Assembly (NCBI GenBank): GCA_003452395.1
Contig: DMOI01000054.1
Coordinates: 34,639-98,638, forward strand
From: Clostridiales bacterium
GTDB lineage: Bacteria; Bacillota; Clostridia; Lachnospirales; UBA12420
Length of the DNA stretch: 64,000 nt
Direction: 5' to 3'
Below are positions 43,118 through 53,349 of this stretch, one piece after another. A model generated the notes under the pieces. That model saw nothing but the letters and a program-made list of their open reading frames with translations. It was not told the origin of the DNA and made no database searches. Position 1 is the stretch's first letter, and the number at the start of each line of letters is the position of its first letter. Made by a program: the position numbers and the translations under genes.

Positions 43118-44842
43118 TTATCTTTCTAATTTATCTAACGCTAAAAACTTGTATAACTTTTCTGGTAGTATTTTCTCTGTAATTTCAAAGCCATCTTGTA
43201 GTTTTTTCTGTATTTTCATACTGTTCTTATCATCTAATTTGTATCCTACCAGTTCTTCAAGTTTATTGACATTGAAATGAATATTATTATGAGACGCTTG
43301 ACTGTACAAATTCCAATTTGTAGTCAATAATCCCTTTCTATCTCCTAATCCTGTATAATCTTCACTATCTTGCACCTCTTCCAATGTTGAAAACTTTAAT
43401 AGCACATCTACTGAAAGTTCCGGCAAATCCCAATCATTGATTGCAAAATAGTCAACACCCAAGTGATTACATAATCTCATTAATAATATAGCAGTTGCTT
43501 TTCCATAGTGTGACACAATCGCAATATTATAGAAATTCATGTACGTATCAGCAAACGCCATTTTGTCTTCAATTTCATCATTCTCATTTATAATTTCTAG
43601 TATTTTTTGCTTTATTATATGTTTATAGACTAAAACATCATTCGGTCCTTCAACAAGAATAACTTTCTTACTAAAGATTATTTTATTTAAACTAGGATCA
43701 ATTGCCTTCACAAATTGATTATAATCTTTCATTGATATTAATCCATCTTCTGTATTGGTATTAATACTAGAAATGTCGTCCGTTTTATTATACCGCACCT
43801 CTGTTTGTTTATTACTCTCGTCAAATTCAAGCCTCACTAGCCCTCTTGTGTCAAACATATCAACCATCCTGTCAGAGTGCGTTGTGTATATTACTTGATG
43901 TCCTTTTTTAGCTAATCCACATAAAACAGTTTTATAAAAATACTCCTGATGATTTTCATGTAAAAAACTTTCAGGTTCTTCAAATAAAAATAAGCATTTA
44001 TTATCTTCATCTTCGGATATAGCTTGTATAACTGCCATAACAAACATTGATATGTATCCATCTCCAAAATTGTTAAGTGGTATCAGTTTTTCGTTGTCTC
44101 CATTTAATCCAATTTTGAATATCATCTCTTGAAAAATGTCCTCATAGTTAGGCAAGCCAAATTGTACTTCACATGTATCTCTCACTTGTCTCAGGTTTAC
44201 CGAATAATGTCCTCTTATTTTCTCTATGAACTTACTTAATTTTGTATTTTTCAGTATAGTTTCTGTGGCAGTTTTCGTGCATCTTTCAAAGTGCTCCTTT
44301 TTATTTAACATTGCTGTATCATTATCCACAGTCTTTTTTATATATCTACCTAAAAAAGATTTTATGTATCCCCAACTACCTTTTTGCGTTTTTATTTCTT
44401 CTTTTATAGTATGGAAATTAATATATATAATTTGGGTTTGTTGTTTCACGTGCCATTTTTTCTTATTTATATTGCCTACATCATATTTTATTACATCATC
44501 TTTTACATTTATTATTTTATCATTATCAACCTCTATTACTGTTTCAATGAAGCATTTGTTACATGGTATGATGTCTTGTCCCATTTCTGCTCTAAATCCA
44601 ACTCTTATCCACGGAACGTTTTTCCATTCACAGTTATGAAAGTCTTTCAGTTCTAACATATCTTCAGATACTTTTTCATATAAACCGTATCTTATGGCAT
44701 TCATCAAGTTTGTTTTTCCTGCATTATTGTATCCTACAATAGCAATCGGTTTATCATAACTTTCTGGAAAAGTGATTTTCTGCTTTTGTCCAAAGGAACG
44801 GTAATTTTCTACTTCTATTTCAGTTACTCTTATTTTTGACAT
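43118..44842 (-). CDS. OLD-family ATP-dependent nuclease (AAA ATPase plus TOPRIM)
   Basis: The 574-residue protein has Walker A GYNNAGKTN at 37-45, Walker B LFLFEEPES around 285-292 and the H-loop YTTHS at 319-323. A C-terminal TOPRIM domain begins VILVEGPNDVLVY (~394-406). This is the layout of OLD nucleases, including GajA of Gabija, but no UvrD-like GajB helicase is adjacent. The neighbours are a two-TM protein and a HEPN-like protein. OLD nucleases cut DNA and act against phage. Confidence 0.9.
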   Translation of the reverse strand: MSKIRVTEIEVENYRSFGQKQKITFPESYDKPIAIVGYNNAGKTNLMNAIRYGLYEKVSEDMLELKDFHNCEWKNVPWIRVGFRAEMGQDIIPCNKCFIETVIEVDNDKIINVKDDVIKYDVGNINKKKWHVKQQTQIIYINFHTIKEEIKTQKGSWGYIKSFLGRYIKKTVDNDTAMLNKKEHFERCTKTATETILKNTKLSKFIEKIRGHYSVNLRQVRDTCEVQFGLPNYEDIFQEMIFKIGLNGDNEKLIPLNNFGDGYISMFVMAVIQAISEDEDNKCLFLFEEPESFLHENHQEYFYKTVLCGLAKKGHQVIYTTHSDRMVDMFDTRGLVRLEFDESNKQTEVRYNKTDDISSINTNTEDGLISMKDYNQFVKAIDPSLNKIIFSKKVILVEGPNDVLVYKHIIKQKILEIINENDEIEDKMAFADTYMNFYNIAIVSHYGKATAILLMRLCNHLGVDYFAINDWDLPELSVDVLLKFSTLEEVQDSEDYTGLGDRKGLLTTNWNLYSQASHNNIHFNVNKLEELVGYKLDDKNSMKIQKKLQDGFEITEKILPEKLYKFLALDKLER

Positions 44843-44878
44843 ACCCTATACATGCCTCCTAACTGCCCATCTTATATT

Positions 44879-45700
44879 TTAGTCTTCGTTCCAGTACTCA
44901 ATATTGTATTTCAGATTGTAAATAGATAATGACATAGGCTCTTTATTTATCAAAAATTTAGACTGAACTATAAGTTTAAATTTTATTCCAAAATTATTTT
45001 CAAGTATGAAATTTATCTTTACATTATTATTTCTTGATATACTATCAATTAGCTCACTACTACACTTTAGCCCTATAGTTTTGCAATCTCCTACATCAAT
45101 ATAGATATTAGGATTATCAGTCCAATATCCATAATCAATGATATATTTACTTTCATCCCGCTTGTCATTATTATATAATTCAATGCCTGTAAAGTTTGCT
45201 ACTAAATGTACATTACTCGTGTTCTTAATTTCTATATATATGGTATAATCTCTGTTTTCTTCCTCATTATTTAACCTTAAATCTAGAAACAAGTCAGTAA
45301 CTGCATAGCCATCACATAATCTCCACCCTATAATATTCACAAATGGCTGTGTATTATAAATATCTCTATTCTTTTCAAGTAATAAAAGTCTTTTATTAGT
45401 ACTATTAGCATTAAAACTCAAATATGCTGTTAACGCTCCAAAAACTAGGGTTCCTAAAAATCCTAAAAACGATCCCCAATATGTCAAGATATCTTTTTCG
45501 TCAAAATCCATGATAATTATAGGATGTACTTTTCCAAACGAGTATGCATTATGTATTATTATTGGCATTGATATTCCAACAAGCAACAGTATAACAAACC
45601 CTATCAGAAATAGTATTATTATTATCTTAACTTTGTTTTCTTCAAACCATTTTATTACTCTTATGTTCTTTTCATATTCTTCATTATTTCCTTTTGACAT
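44879..45700 (-). CDS. Two-TM membrane protein of unknown function
   Basis: The 273-residue protein has two strong membrane helices (about 24-50 and 72-95), then a ~170-residue beta-rich domain predicted in the cytoplasm. It is reminiscent of membrane-anchored proteins found beside phage-defence ATPases, but no family name can be given. It lies between hsdS and the OLD gene with short gaps (about 36-40 bp). The ATG at 45700 is preferred over a GTG at 45712 that abuts the RBS. Confidence 0.65.
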   Translation of the reverse strand: MSKGNNEEYEKNIRVIKWFEENKVKIIIILFLIGFVILLLVGISMPIIIHNAYSFGKVHPIIIMDFDEKDILTYWGSFLGFLGTLVFGALTAYLSFNANSTNKRLLLLEKNRDIYNTQPFVNIIGWRLCDGYAVTDLFLDLRLNNEEENRDYTIYIEIKNTSNVHLVANFTGIELYNNDKRDESKYIIDYGYWTDNPNIYIDVGDCKTIGLKCSSELIDSISRNNNVKINFILENNFGIKFKLIVQSKFLINKEPMSLSIYNLKYNIEYWNED

Positions 45701-45739
45701 ATATTCCTTCACACCTCCAAACTTTTATCTTTAGCCTTA

Positions 45740-47236
45740 TCACTTTGCTTTCATCGCCTCGCACAGTTCCATCAACTGCACCACTTTCTCTACAATACGC
45801 TTTTGTTCCTCAAGTGGAGGAAGTGGAATTAAAAACATAGCTAGTGTATTCAAACTTATATTTGCTCTTGCAGTATCAACTTGATTGCTCATCATGTATT
45901 GGTACGCAATATAACTATTTAAATATTTTAGTATGTAATCCACACTATCAAGTTTGATAAGCCTTATAAGTGCTACTGCTTGATTTATATTACTTGTTGT
46001 AGATTGTAAGTTATATTTTGCAGCTCTTCCTATAGACCCACCTACAATGTTTGTCAATATATCATTCTGTTCTAGTATAGACCTAGGTTGTATTTCATTA
46101 AATTTATTCTCTAAATACTTTCTTTTATCAAGTAATAATTTTTCAACACCAACGTTTTCGCTAGTTATAAAAAGAGTACCATCCTCTGAGTTAATATATT
46201 GAACACCTTGCCATGAAGGTGAAGATCCTTTTGTTATTAATTTTGTTATTTCCCCCAGTCTCACCCATTCCCAACTTTCCGGTATTTCAAATGGCATCTC
46301 ATCGTCTGTTATCTCTGGCAATGGCTTGTCTTTCTTTATCTTTCCGTCTTTTATCAGCTGTTCCTTCTCTTTCTTTATCCTCTCAATTAACACACTTACT
46401 GGCCCATCATTAGCATCTTGCTCTACAATTTTACCTTGTACTGCATATTGCAATATTGATTTCTTGAGCTTGTCAGGGAAGTCTTTATCCATAGTCGAAA
46501 GTTCTACTTCGTATTTCTCATATTCATCAATCATCGGCATGATTTCTTCTATCTTTGCTACAATACGCTTTTGTTCTTCTAATGGTGGAAGTGGAATTAG
46601 TAAATTATTAATACTTTCCGAGTTTAAGGTGTTCCCTTTTATGGCTGTTTTTGTTTCCCCACTTTGAGACAACACTGGTAATGTTTTAAATAAATAGTTT
46701 TTTAAAATTCCCTCATTGTCTGCAAAAGGATAAATTGATATAATAGCCTCATTGTGAAAAGCATCAATCCCGAGTATAGATACTCTTCCTACTGTCAGTT
46801 TAAAACTCATTAATAAAGTTCCCTTTTTAGATATTCTACCTTTAAAAAGATTGTCATTTGAATGCTGATTTACTTTTTCTTTTGTATCTATTATAACTCC
46901 ATCAGCTATCATATCCGCTATTGATACCCAATTATATTCAGCATTACGCCAATATTCATCCTCTTTTCTTGGTGGGGTCTTACCCATGGAATAGTTACAT
47001 ATCTCACCTAATCTCACCCATTCCCAGCTCTCTGGTATATCAAATGGTTTCTCATCATCAGTTATCTCGGGTAACAGTTTGTCCTTCTTTATCTTCCCTT
47101 CTTTTATCAATTGCTCTTTTTCTTTCTTTATTCGTTCAAGTAATACACTTGCAGGCTCATCTGCTGGGTTTTGTGGCACAAGTTTTCCTTGTATCACTTG
47201 TTGAAGTACTGCGTTTCTTAATTGTTGCGCTTTCAT
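45740..47236 (-). CDS. hsdS: Type I restriction-modification specificity subunit
   Basis: HsdS chooses the DNA target for methylation and cutting. It has 498 residues with two target-recognition domains (about 70-215 and 310-480) and two central conserved helices. Each TRD is preceded by a near-identical linker that includes ITDDE(K/M)PF(D/E)IPESWEWV. The linker is repeated at the DNA level (47038-47140 and 46288-46385), a site for TRD exchange by recombination. It overlaps the end of hsdM by 4 bp. Confidence 0.95.
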   Translation of the reverse strand: MKAQQLRNAVLQQVIQGKLVPQNPADEPASVLLERIKKEKEQLIKEGKIKKDKLLPEITDDEKPFDIPESWEWVRLGEICNYSMGKTPPRKEDEYWRNAEYNWVSIADMIADGVIIDTKEKVNQHSNDNLFKGRISKKGTLLMSFKLTVGRVSILGIDAFHNEAIISIYPFADNEGILKNYLFKTLPVLSQSGETKTAIKGNTLNSESINNLLIPLPPLEEQKRIVAKIEEIMPMIDEYEKYEVELSTMDKDFPDKLKKSILQYAVQGKIVEQDANDGPVSVLIERIKKEKEQLIKDGKIKKDKPLPEITDDEMPFEIPESWEWVRLGEITKLITKGSSPSWQGVQYINSEDGTLFITSENVGVEKLLLDKRKYLENKFNEIQPRSILEQNDILTNIVGGSIGRAAKYNLQSTTSNINQAVALIRLIKLDSVDYILKYLNSYIAYQYMMSNQVDTARANISLNTLAMFLIPLPPLEEQKRIVEKVVQLMELCEAMKAK

Positions 47237-48702
47237 TGCTCTACCCCCAGTATTGCTTGGATTTTCTCTAATATATCATCTATCTTTGCATTGAGGCTTT
47301 CTTTCTTTGTATGGTAGTCGTGTATCAACTCATTTGGCTCTAGTATTTCTTCTTCTTCATGTGGAAATCCACACAAGTCAAGATTATAGTTTCTGTTTGC
47401 TAGTTCGTCTACTGTATATTTTTTCGCCTTCTCAAATCCGTCTACAGATATTTCTTCTCTATTATTCCACCATTCCATCACTGGTGCAAAGTGCTCTAAT
47501 TTCATTGGCTTTGTCTTTGAAAAGTTTTTGTATCCTTCAGGCATGTCCATACGATAGAACCAAGTTCCATTTGTTTCTCCCTTTTTATCAAAAAATAGTA
47601 TATTCGTAGTAATGGATGTATATGGTGCAAAAACACTATGTGGAAGTCTTATTACCGTATGTAAATTATATTCTTTAAGTAATTTCTGCTTGATTGCTAC
47701 TTTTGCATTATCTGTTCCAAACAAGAATCCATCAGGCAATATAATTCCTGCTTTTCCCTCTTTTTTCATACGATACATGATGACAGACATAAATAAATCA
47801 GCTGTTTCTGAACTTCGAAGTTCTACAGGAAAATTGATTTTTACACTTTCTTTTTCACTTCCACCATAAGGCGGATTCATTAGAATAATGTCAAACCTTT
47901 CGCTTTCTTTATATTCCCTCACATTTTTATCAAGAGAGTTTCCATGAATAACCAATGGCTCATCAATATCATGCAAAAGAAGATTTGTCACACACAACAA
48001 ATGCGGCAACGCCTTCTTTTCTATTCCATAGATAGATTTATTATATTTTGCCTTATCATCAATACTTGTCACTTGTTTATCTAAATACTGAAGTGTTGAA
48101 GTTAAAAACCCTCCTGTACCACAAGCAAAGTCAGCTATACTTTGTCCAAGTTTTGGTTGTATCATTTCCACCATGAAGTCTGTAACAGCTCTAGGCGTAT
48201 AGAATTCGCCCGCATTTCCTGCGCTTTGTAGATCTTTTAATATTTTCTCATATATTTCATTAAATGCATGTCTCTCTTCATATTCTGTAAAATCAACTTC
48301 ATCTATGACATTGATAACTTGTCTTAAAAGTATCCCATCTTTCATGTAGTTATAGGCATCTTCAAAGGCAAACTTCACTATTGCTTTACTGATTGGTGTT
48401 TTTTCATCCACTTCTATCTCTTTCAATGCTGGTATCAATGTATTATTTATAAAGTTCAAAAAATTTTCACCTGTAAGTGCTTTTCCATCTTTGGTGTCTA
48501 TTGCCCAATTTTTCCACCTACACTCCTCAGGAATTATAGATTTATAATTATTTACATGTAGCTCCCATAATTGCTCCTTCGCATCATATATTTTCAAAAA
48601 TAATATCCATACGATTTGTTCTATTCTTTGTGCATCCCCATTTACCCCTGCATCATTTCTCATTATGTCTTGTAATCTCTTTACCAAGTTATTTAAACTC
48701 AT
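47233..48702 (-). CDS. hsdM: Type I restriction-modification methylase subunit
   Basis: HsdM makes N6-methyladenine with HsdS. The 489-residue protein has an HsdM N-terminal helical domain, the SAM-binding motif I FACGTGGFLTS and an intact catalytic NPPYGG. ADLFMSVIMYRMKKEGKAGI and LPDGFLFG are further conserved. AGTAGGGGGATAAAGGG precedes the start. It is translationally coupled to hsdS. Confidence 0.96.
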   Translation of the reverse strand: MSLNNLVKRLQDIMRNDAGVNGDAQRIEQIVWILFLKIYDAKEQLWELHVNNYKSIIPEECRWKNWAIDTKDGKALTGENFLNFINNTLIPALKEIEVDEKTPISKAIVKFAFEDAYNYMKDGILLRQVINVIDEVDFTEYEERHAFNEIYEKILKDLQSAGNAGEFYTPRAVTDFMVEMIQPKLGQSIADFACGTGGFLTSTLQYLDKQVTSIDDKAKYNKSIYGIEKKALPHLLCVTNLLLHDIDEPLVIHGNSLDKNVREYKESERFDIILMNPPYGGSEKESVKINFPVELRSSETADLFMSVIMYRMKKEGKAGIILPDGFLFGTDNAKVAIKQKLLKEYNLHTVIRLPHSVFAPYTSITTNILFFDKKGETNGTWFYRMDMPEGYKNFSKTKPMKLEHFAPVMEWWNNREEISVDGFEKAKKYTVDELANRNYNLDLCGFPHEEEEILEPNELIHDYHTKKESLNAKIDDILEKIQAILGVEQ

Positions 48703-48717
48703 CCCTTTATCCCCCTA

Positions 48718-51084
48718 CTATGCTATATATATTTCTCGTTCTAGTTCTTCAATTGCCTTTAAATAACCATCTTTTCCGCCAAACATTTTTACAATCTTTA
48801 GTGGGCTCCCAAACTGTTCAAAATCTTTTAACTCTAGTATTTTTGTATCTTCTATCTCATACAGCCCCAAATCTTTATATTTTTCAAGTAAAGCTTCTAA
48901 TACTTTTTGAGCTGTTTCTGAATACTTGTATAAGTATCCTCTCTTCTTTACATTGTTTGCTCTCTCCGACTTTGTTAGAGGTTTCTTATCATATGCAATG
49001 TGGCAAATCAAATCAAAGTCATCTGAGTCTTTATCACCTGACTCTTCTCTTAATGCCTCAAGAAGTACACCATGCTCTTTTAGTTCATCAATAATTGCTT
49101 GTTTCTTATCCCCCGAATTCCAGTCTCTAAGAAATGTTTCAAGTGTCGCAAATCGTTCCAAAATATTCCTCTTTGAATAGTCTGTAATATTTTCTGTGAT
49201 AAGCTTTCCATCTCTATCATAGTACTGCACTCTTTCTGATAAGACTTTCACTTCCACATCATTTATCCTATACACCTTTGGTCTTTGTTTGCCGTCATCT
49301 TCAAACCCAAAGTCACCATGTCCCGGCTTATATCCTTCTTTGCCCTCTTCCTCATTAACATGAATATTTTCATCTATTTCTTCGTCTTCAACAATCGGAT
49401 CGTTTTCTTTCGGTTCATATATTTGAACAGGCTCCCCGTCAAATGTAGGGTCTGCAAATAGTCTGCTTGCATTTCTAAAATCCATAATCGTGAAGTAAAG
49501 CTTTCCATAATCCTCTTTCAGACGTGTTCCACGACCTATGATTTGCTTAAACTCTGTCATTCCATTTTCGCCGAATATATTATCTAGCACTATAAGTTTG
49601 CAAGTTTTACAGTCAACTCCTGTTGTCATTAACTTACTCGTAGTAACAATCGTAGGATAATTACACTCTTCGTCTATAAAATTATCAAGCTGTGCTTTAC
49701 CTTCTTCATTATCACCTGTAATTCTCATTATATATTTACTATTTTCTCTAACCAAATCTGAGTTTTCATTAATAAGTGCTTGCCTCATACGTTCTGCATG
49801 AGCGATATCAATACAAAATACAATTGTTTTCGAAAATCTATCTGTCTTTTTCAAAAATTCTGTAACTTTCCTTGCAATTGTCTTTGTTCTATCATCAATA
49901 ATAATCTTTCTATCAAAGTCATTGATGCTGTACTCCCTATCTTCTATTTCATTTCCATACATATCTGTCTTGCCTGCTTCTGGTCTATAACCATTCAAAT
50001 CTTTATCTAAACCTACACGAATCACTTTATATGGAGCAAGAAATCCATCTTCTATCCCTTGTTTTAGAGAATACGTATAAATTGGCTCTCCAAAATAATT
50101 GATATTTGATGTATCCTTCGTCTCTTTAGGTGTGGCTGTCATACCAATTTGCGTAGCTCCACTAAAATACTCAAGAATCTTTCTCCATCTTGACTCTTCC
50201 TTAGCACTTCCTCTATGACACTCGTCCACTATAATAAGGTCAAAGAAATCAGGCTTAAATTGTCTAAACACTTCCATTTCATCTTCGCCAGTCATTTGAT
50301 GATATAATGACAAGTACAATTCATATGAGCTGTCCATCTTCCTATTTTCAATCTTTGTCATCACTTTTTCGAAAGGTTTAAAATCATTTGACATCGTTTG
50401 GTCTATCAATATATTTCTATCTGCTAAAAATAATATTTTCTTCTTAACACCTGACTTCCATAGTCTCCATGCAATCTGAAAGGCTGTATATGTTTTACCC
50501 GTACCAGTCGCCATCACAAGTAATATACGGTCTTTCCCTTTTGCAACTACCTCAACTGTACGATTAATTGCAACTCTCTGATAATATCTTGGCTTCTTAT
50601 CTTGATAACTGTAGTAATATGGTTCTGTAACTATCTCCAGCTGTTTCTCATCAAATTCTGAAACATTTTTAAATCTTCTCCAGAGTTCTTCAGGTGAAGG
50701 AAATTCACCTATAGCTAATTCTCTCTCAGTACCATTTTTCATGTCATGTTCAATGAAACCATCCCCATTAGAGCTGTACACAAAAGGTATATCAAGAATA
50801 TCAGCATACTCTATCCCCTGTTGCATACCATCTCCTACGCTATGTTTATTATCTTTGGCTTCAATAATAGCAAGTGGTATATTAGGTTTGTATGCAAGTA
50901 TGTAATCTGCTCTCTTTCTTTCCCCTCTTGCAGTTACATTCCCACGAACGATAACTCTACCATCAGTAAAGTAATATTCTGCACTTATTTGCGACTCCAA
51001 ATTCCAGCCTGCTTTAACCACAGCTGGCGTTATATATTTCATCTTAATGTCTTCCTCTGTCATTTTCTTTTTATCTAGTTCCAC
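48718..51084 (-). CDS. hsdR: Type I restriction endonuclease motor subunit
   Basis: HsdR translocates and cleaves unmodified DNA. The 788-residue protein has an N-terminal nuclease domain with the D-ExK motif (RADYILAYKPNIPLAIIEAK), then an SF2 helicase core with ATGTGKTYTAFQ and DECHRG. A C-terminal extension follows. The start is GTG at 51084 after AGGAGGCGAATTGA. At under 800 residues it belongs to the shorter HsdR class. It begins the hsdR-hsdM-hsdS operon. Confidence 0.95.
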   Translation of the reverse strand: MELDKKKMTEEDIKMKYITPAVVKAGWNLESQISAEYYFTDGRVIVRGNVTARGERKRADYILAYKPNIPLAIIEAKDNKHSVGDGMQQGIEYADILDIPFVYSSNGDGFIEHDMKNGTERELAIGEFPSPEELWRRFKNVSEFDEKQLEIVTEPYYYSYQDKKPRYYQRVAINRTVEVVAKGKDRILLVMATGTGKTYTAFQIAWRLWKSGVKKKILFLADRNILIDQTMSNDFKPFEKVMTKIENRKMDSSYELYLSLYHQMTGEDEMEVFRQFKPDFFDLIIVDECHRGSAKEESRWRKILEYFSGATQIGMTATPKETKDTSNINYFGEPIYTYSLKQGIEDGFLAPYKVIRVGLDKDLNGYRPEAGKTDMYGNEIEDREYSINDFDRKIIIDDRTKTIARKVTEFLKKTDRFSKTIVFCIDIAHAERMRQALINENSDLVRENSKYIMRITGDNEEGKAQLDNFIDEECNYPTIVTTSKLMTTGVDCKTCKLIVLDNIFGENGMTEFKQIIGRGTRLKEDYGKLYFTIMDFRNASRLFADPTFDGEPVQIYEPKENDPIVEDEEIDENIHVNEEEGKEGYKPGHGDFGFEDDGKQRPKVYRINDVEVKVLSERVQYYDRDGKLITENITDYSKRNILERFATLETFLRDWNSGDKKQAIIDELKEHGVLLEALREESGDKDSDDFDLICHIAYDKKPLTKSERANNVKKRGYLYKYSETAQKVLEALLEKYKDLGLYEIEDTKILELKDFEQFGSPLKIVKMFGGKDGYLKAIEELEREIYIA

Positions 51085-51107
51085 TCAATTCGCCTCCTTT
51101 GTTTTAT

Positions 51108-51347
51108 TTATCCTTTGCTGCTATATCCATTTCTGACGTAGTTTTGTATATACGACCCTAGTCCATCCCCTAGTTCAGCATAATTTATCATATTCTTATA
51201 ATGCTGTTCTCCTATTTTACGCTCCTCATACAAGTACTCCCTACACTTGCCATTTGAAAATCTTACAATTATATTCCTTGCTGTCAAATCAACCTTATAT
51301 GCCTCAACTGAAGAATCTCCATCAATATCTTTGTACTTTTGCCACAT
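51108..51347 (-). CDS. KTSC-domain protein
   Basis: This 79-residue protein matches the KTSC domain: GDSSVEAYKVDLTARNIIVR, with GLGSYIQNYV near the C-terminus. KTSC domains are small beta folds found in phages and mobile elements and often act near nucleic-acid enzymes. It lies between the orphan methylase and hsdR. The ATG at 51347 is nine bases after AGGAG. Confidence 0.72.
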   Translation of the reverse strand: MWQKYKDIDGDSSVEAYKVDLTARNIIVRFSNGKCREYLYEERKIGEQHYKNMINYAELGDGLGSYIQNYVRNGYSSKG

Positions 51348-51361
51348 AAACCCCATCTCCT

Positions 51362-52684
51362 TTAGTTTTTTATTTTCTTAAGTATCTCATCTGTCTTTTC
51401 TTTGGAGCATACCATATCATTTTCTAATGTTTTCAACGTTTCTATCAGTTCATCCACACTAACCTTTTCGTCATTTTCCTTAGTCTCTGATATCATATAT
51501 CTATTGACAGTTAGCACATATCCATTTTCCTCTATCTCTTTGAGTCCTACAAACCTACTTGTGTCTGTGATTATCTTTTCATCATACGTGCTTACAATTT
51601 CTTTCAAGTTTTCTTCTGACATAGTTACCCCGCCCCTAATTGGCTTAAAGTAACTTTTTGCGTCAAACATGAATATATCTTTTGTCTTTCTATCCTTTTT
51701 TAGTATTAGTAAGCTTGCCGGCACAGACATACTTGGGTTCAATATCCCACTTGGTAAAGCTATAATTCCCTCTATAAGATTCTCACGTATCATACGCTCT
51801 CGTATTTCACCATCTGCACCACCTCTAAACAGTACTCCCTCAGGCACTACTACTGCTCCCCTATCGCCCATTTGCGAAACAACGAGAGATAAAAAGTTAA
51901 AGTCTAGATTTGTCTTTGCTGGTTGCCCCCATCTCAAGTAATTATTAAATTGATAATGTTCTTGAAATCCTTTCTTACCGAAGGGAGGATGGCATACCAC
52001 TACATCTGCAATCCTATTGTTTCGCCCTATCAGCGAGTCCGATTGAATAATTTCACCATCTTTATTAGCTACAATCATGTTTATTTCCGCCATCTCTGCA
52101 CATACGCCATCCATCTCTTGCCCTATCAGTCTATTTGCCTTTATTCCAACATCTATTAGAAGTCTCCCCGTTCCAGCGCAAATATCTAATATGCTTTCGC
52201 TTCCTTTTACATTCATTATACCTTTTAAAATGCTTATGATATTTTCAGGGGTTGTACACTCATTCATACTCCTCGTCCTTGAGAATATCGTCTCTTGTGC
52301 CTTTAAAAAACTTTCAGCTACCAACTGATAATTTCCTCTTGCAATTTCTTTTGTAAAATCTATGGTATCTAAGTAATAAAAAACTTCTTTAAATGTATCC
52401 TCTGGTAGGTTTCTTATGCTTTCAATTCCCTTTCTTGCAACATCAATTTCTCTCATCTGCATCTCAAATCCTCTTTTTATATCATATACTGAATTTTTCA
52501 GTCTTTCAATTTCAATACCTGTTGTAAGGTTCATAATTCGGTGTGGTTCACGTAAATATTCAGCTTCGCGCTTAAAATCTGCTAACAATTTATAGAGCAC
52601 CATTGTATATATTGCATGCGTCGTGTCCTCATTTCTCATGTACCCACGCATCAAGTCCGCTATTCTCCAAAGCACATTTTCCAT
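51362..52684 (-). CDS. Orphan type I-like DNA methylase with an HPPF motif
   Basis: The 440-residue protein resembles HsdM, with the SAM motif LDICAGTGRLL at about 167-177 and family C-terminal features (AVVVPEGVLFRGG, IALPSGIL). The catalytic position reads VVCHPPFG instead of NPPF; loss of the Asn is expected to reduce or abolish methyl transfer. No restriction subunit is paired with it. It overlaps by one base with the upstream half-size HsdS, so the two form a pair. Confidence 0.82.
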   Translation of the reverse strand: MENVLWRIADLMRGYMRNEDTTHAIYTMVLYKLLADFKREAEYLREPHRIMNLTTGIEIERLKNSVYDIKRGFEMQMREIDVARKGIESIRNLPEDTFKEVFYYLDTIDFTKEIARGNYQLVAESFLKAQETIFSRTRSMNECTTPENIISILKGIMNVKGSESILDICAGTGRLLIDVGIKANRLIGQEMDGVCAEMAEINMIVANKDGEIIQSDSLIGRNNRIADVVVCHPPFGKKGFQEHYQFNNYLRWGQPAKTNLDFNFLSLVVSQMGDRGAVVVPEGVLFRGGADGEIRERMIRENLIEGIIALPSGILNPSMSVPASLLILKKDRKTKDIFMFDAKSYFKPIRGGVTMSEENLKEIVSTYDEKIITDTSRFVGLKEIEENGYVLTVNRYMISETKENDEKVSVDELIETLKTLENDMVCSKEKTDEILKKIKN

Positions 52685-53259
52685 CACACTTCACCTCTTA
52701 ACCTTTGGTATATTATTTCTTCAACTAGTCTTTCCTTTGTGTCTATATACTTTATCGTGTTTTCTTTCTCAGTTTTGAATGCATTGAGTAATTCCACAAT
52801 CTGCTCTTGTTCTTTCAAACTTGGAAGCATAATCTGTAAGTCCTCCAAAACTTTTTTGTTTACAGATTTTATTGTTGCACCGCTCGAATTTATGTCAAAA
52901 TATTTTTTAGATTCCTTGTTGTTCATTATCCAAGCCAAATACTCAGTGTTAACACTTTCACGATTCGGTATAACATTAAAATAAATTTGATTTGAAATCA
53001 GCTTATCATATTCTTTGTCAATGTATACAGCTTCAAACTTATTCCCCTTTGCTTGAAATACCAAGTCATCTTTTTTCAGAAAGAAGCCATTTATATCTTT
53101 CTTTTTGTCATTCACTGCCCACTGTAGCTTTTCTTCATTTATAACCCCATTATCCACCGCACTAGGCTTTAGCATCTTTAATTCTCCCATTTCTTCCGTA
53201 CTGTTTATAATTGGGGTTAGTGTTATTGTTGCAACCTCTTTAAGTTTAACTCTTTTCAT
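52684..53259 (-). CDS. Half-size HsdS-like specificity subunit (single TRD)
   Basis: This 191-residue protein has one target-recognition domain (about 10-155, including the conserved SSGATIKSVNKKVLEDLQIM). A C-terminal helix LKEQEQIVELLNAFKTEKEN resembles the central HsdS helices. It would have to dimerise to bind DNA. It is followed, with overlap, by the HPPF methylase. AGGAGATG precedes the ATG. Confidence 0.8.
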   Translation of the reverse strand: MKRVKLKEVATITLTPIINSTEEMGELKMLKPSAVDNGVINEEKLQWAVNDKKKDINGFFLKKDDLVFQAKGNKFEAVYIDKEYDKLISNQIYFNVIPNRESVNTEYLAWIMNNKESKKYFDINSSGATIKSVNKKVLEDLQIMLPSLKEQEQIVELLNAFKTEKENTIKYIDTKERLVEEIIYQRLRGEV

Positions 53260-53349
53260 TTATTGTTCATCTCCTAACATAAAACAATATACTGCTTATA
53301 TTTTGTATTATAGCACTATATTATTTTCTTGTCAATATATAACATTAAA

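Noticed and set aside
43118..44842. Gabija system (GajA)
   Set aside because: The OLD protein matches GajA in layout, but no UvrD-like GajB helicase is adjacent on either side.
51362..53259. Second complete type I RM system or BREX
   Set aside because: There is no restriction subunit and no pglX, pglZ or brxC genes; only a methylase-like protein and half an HsdS are present.
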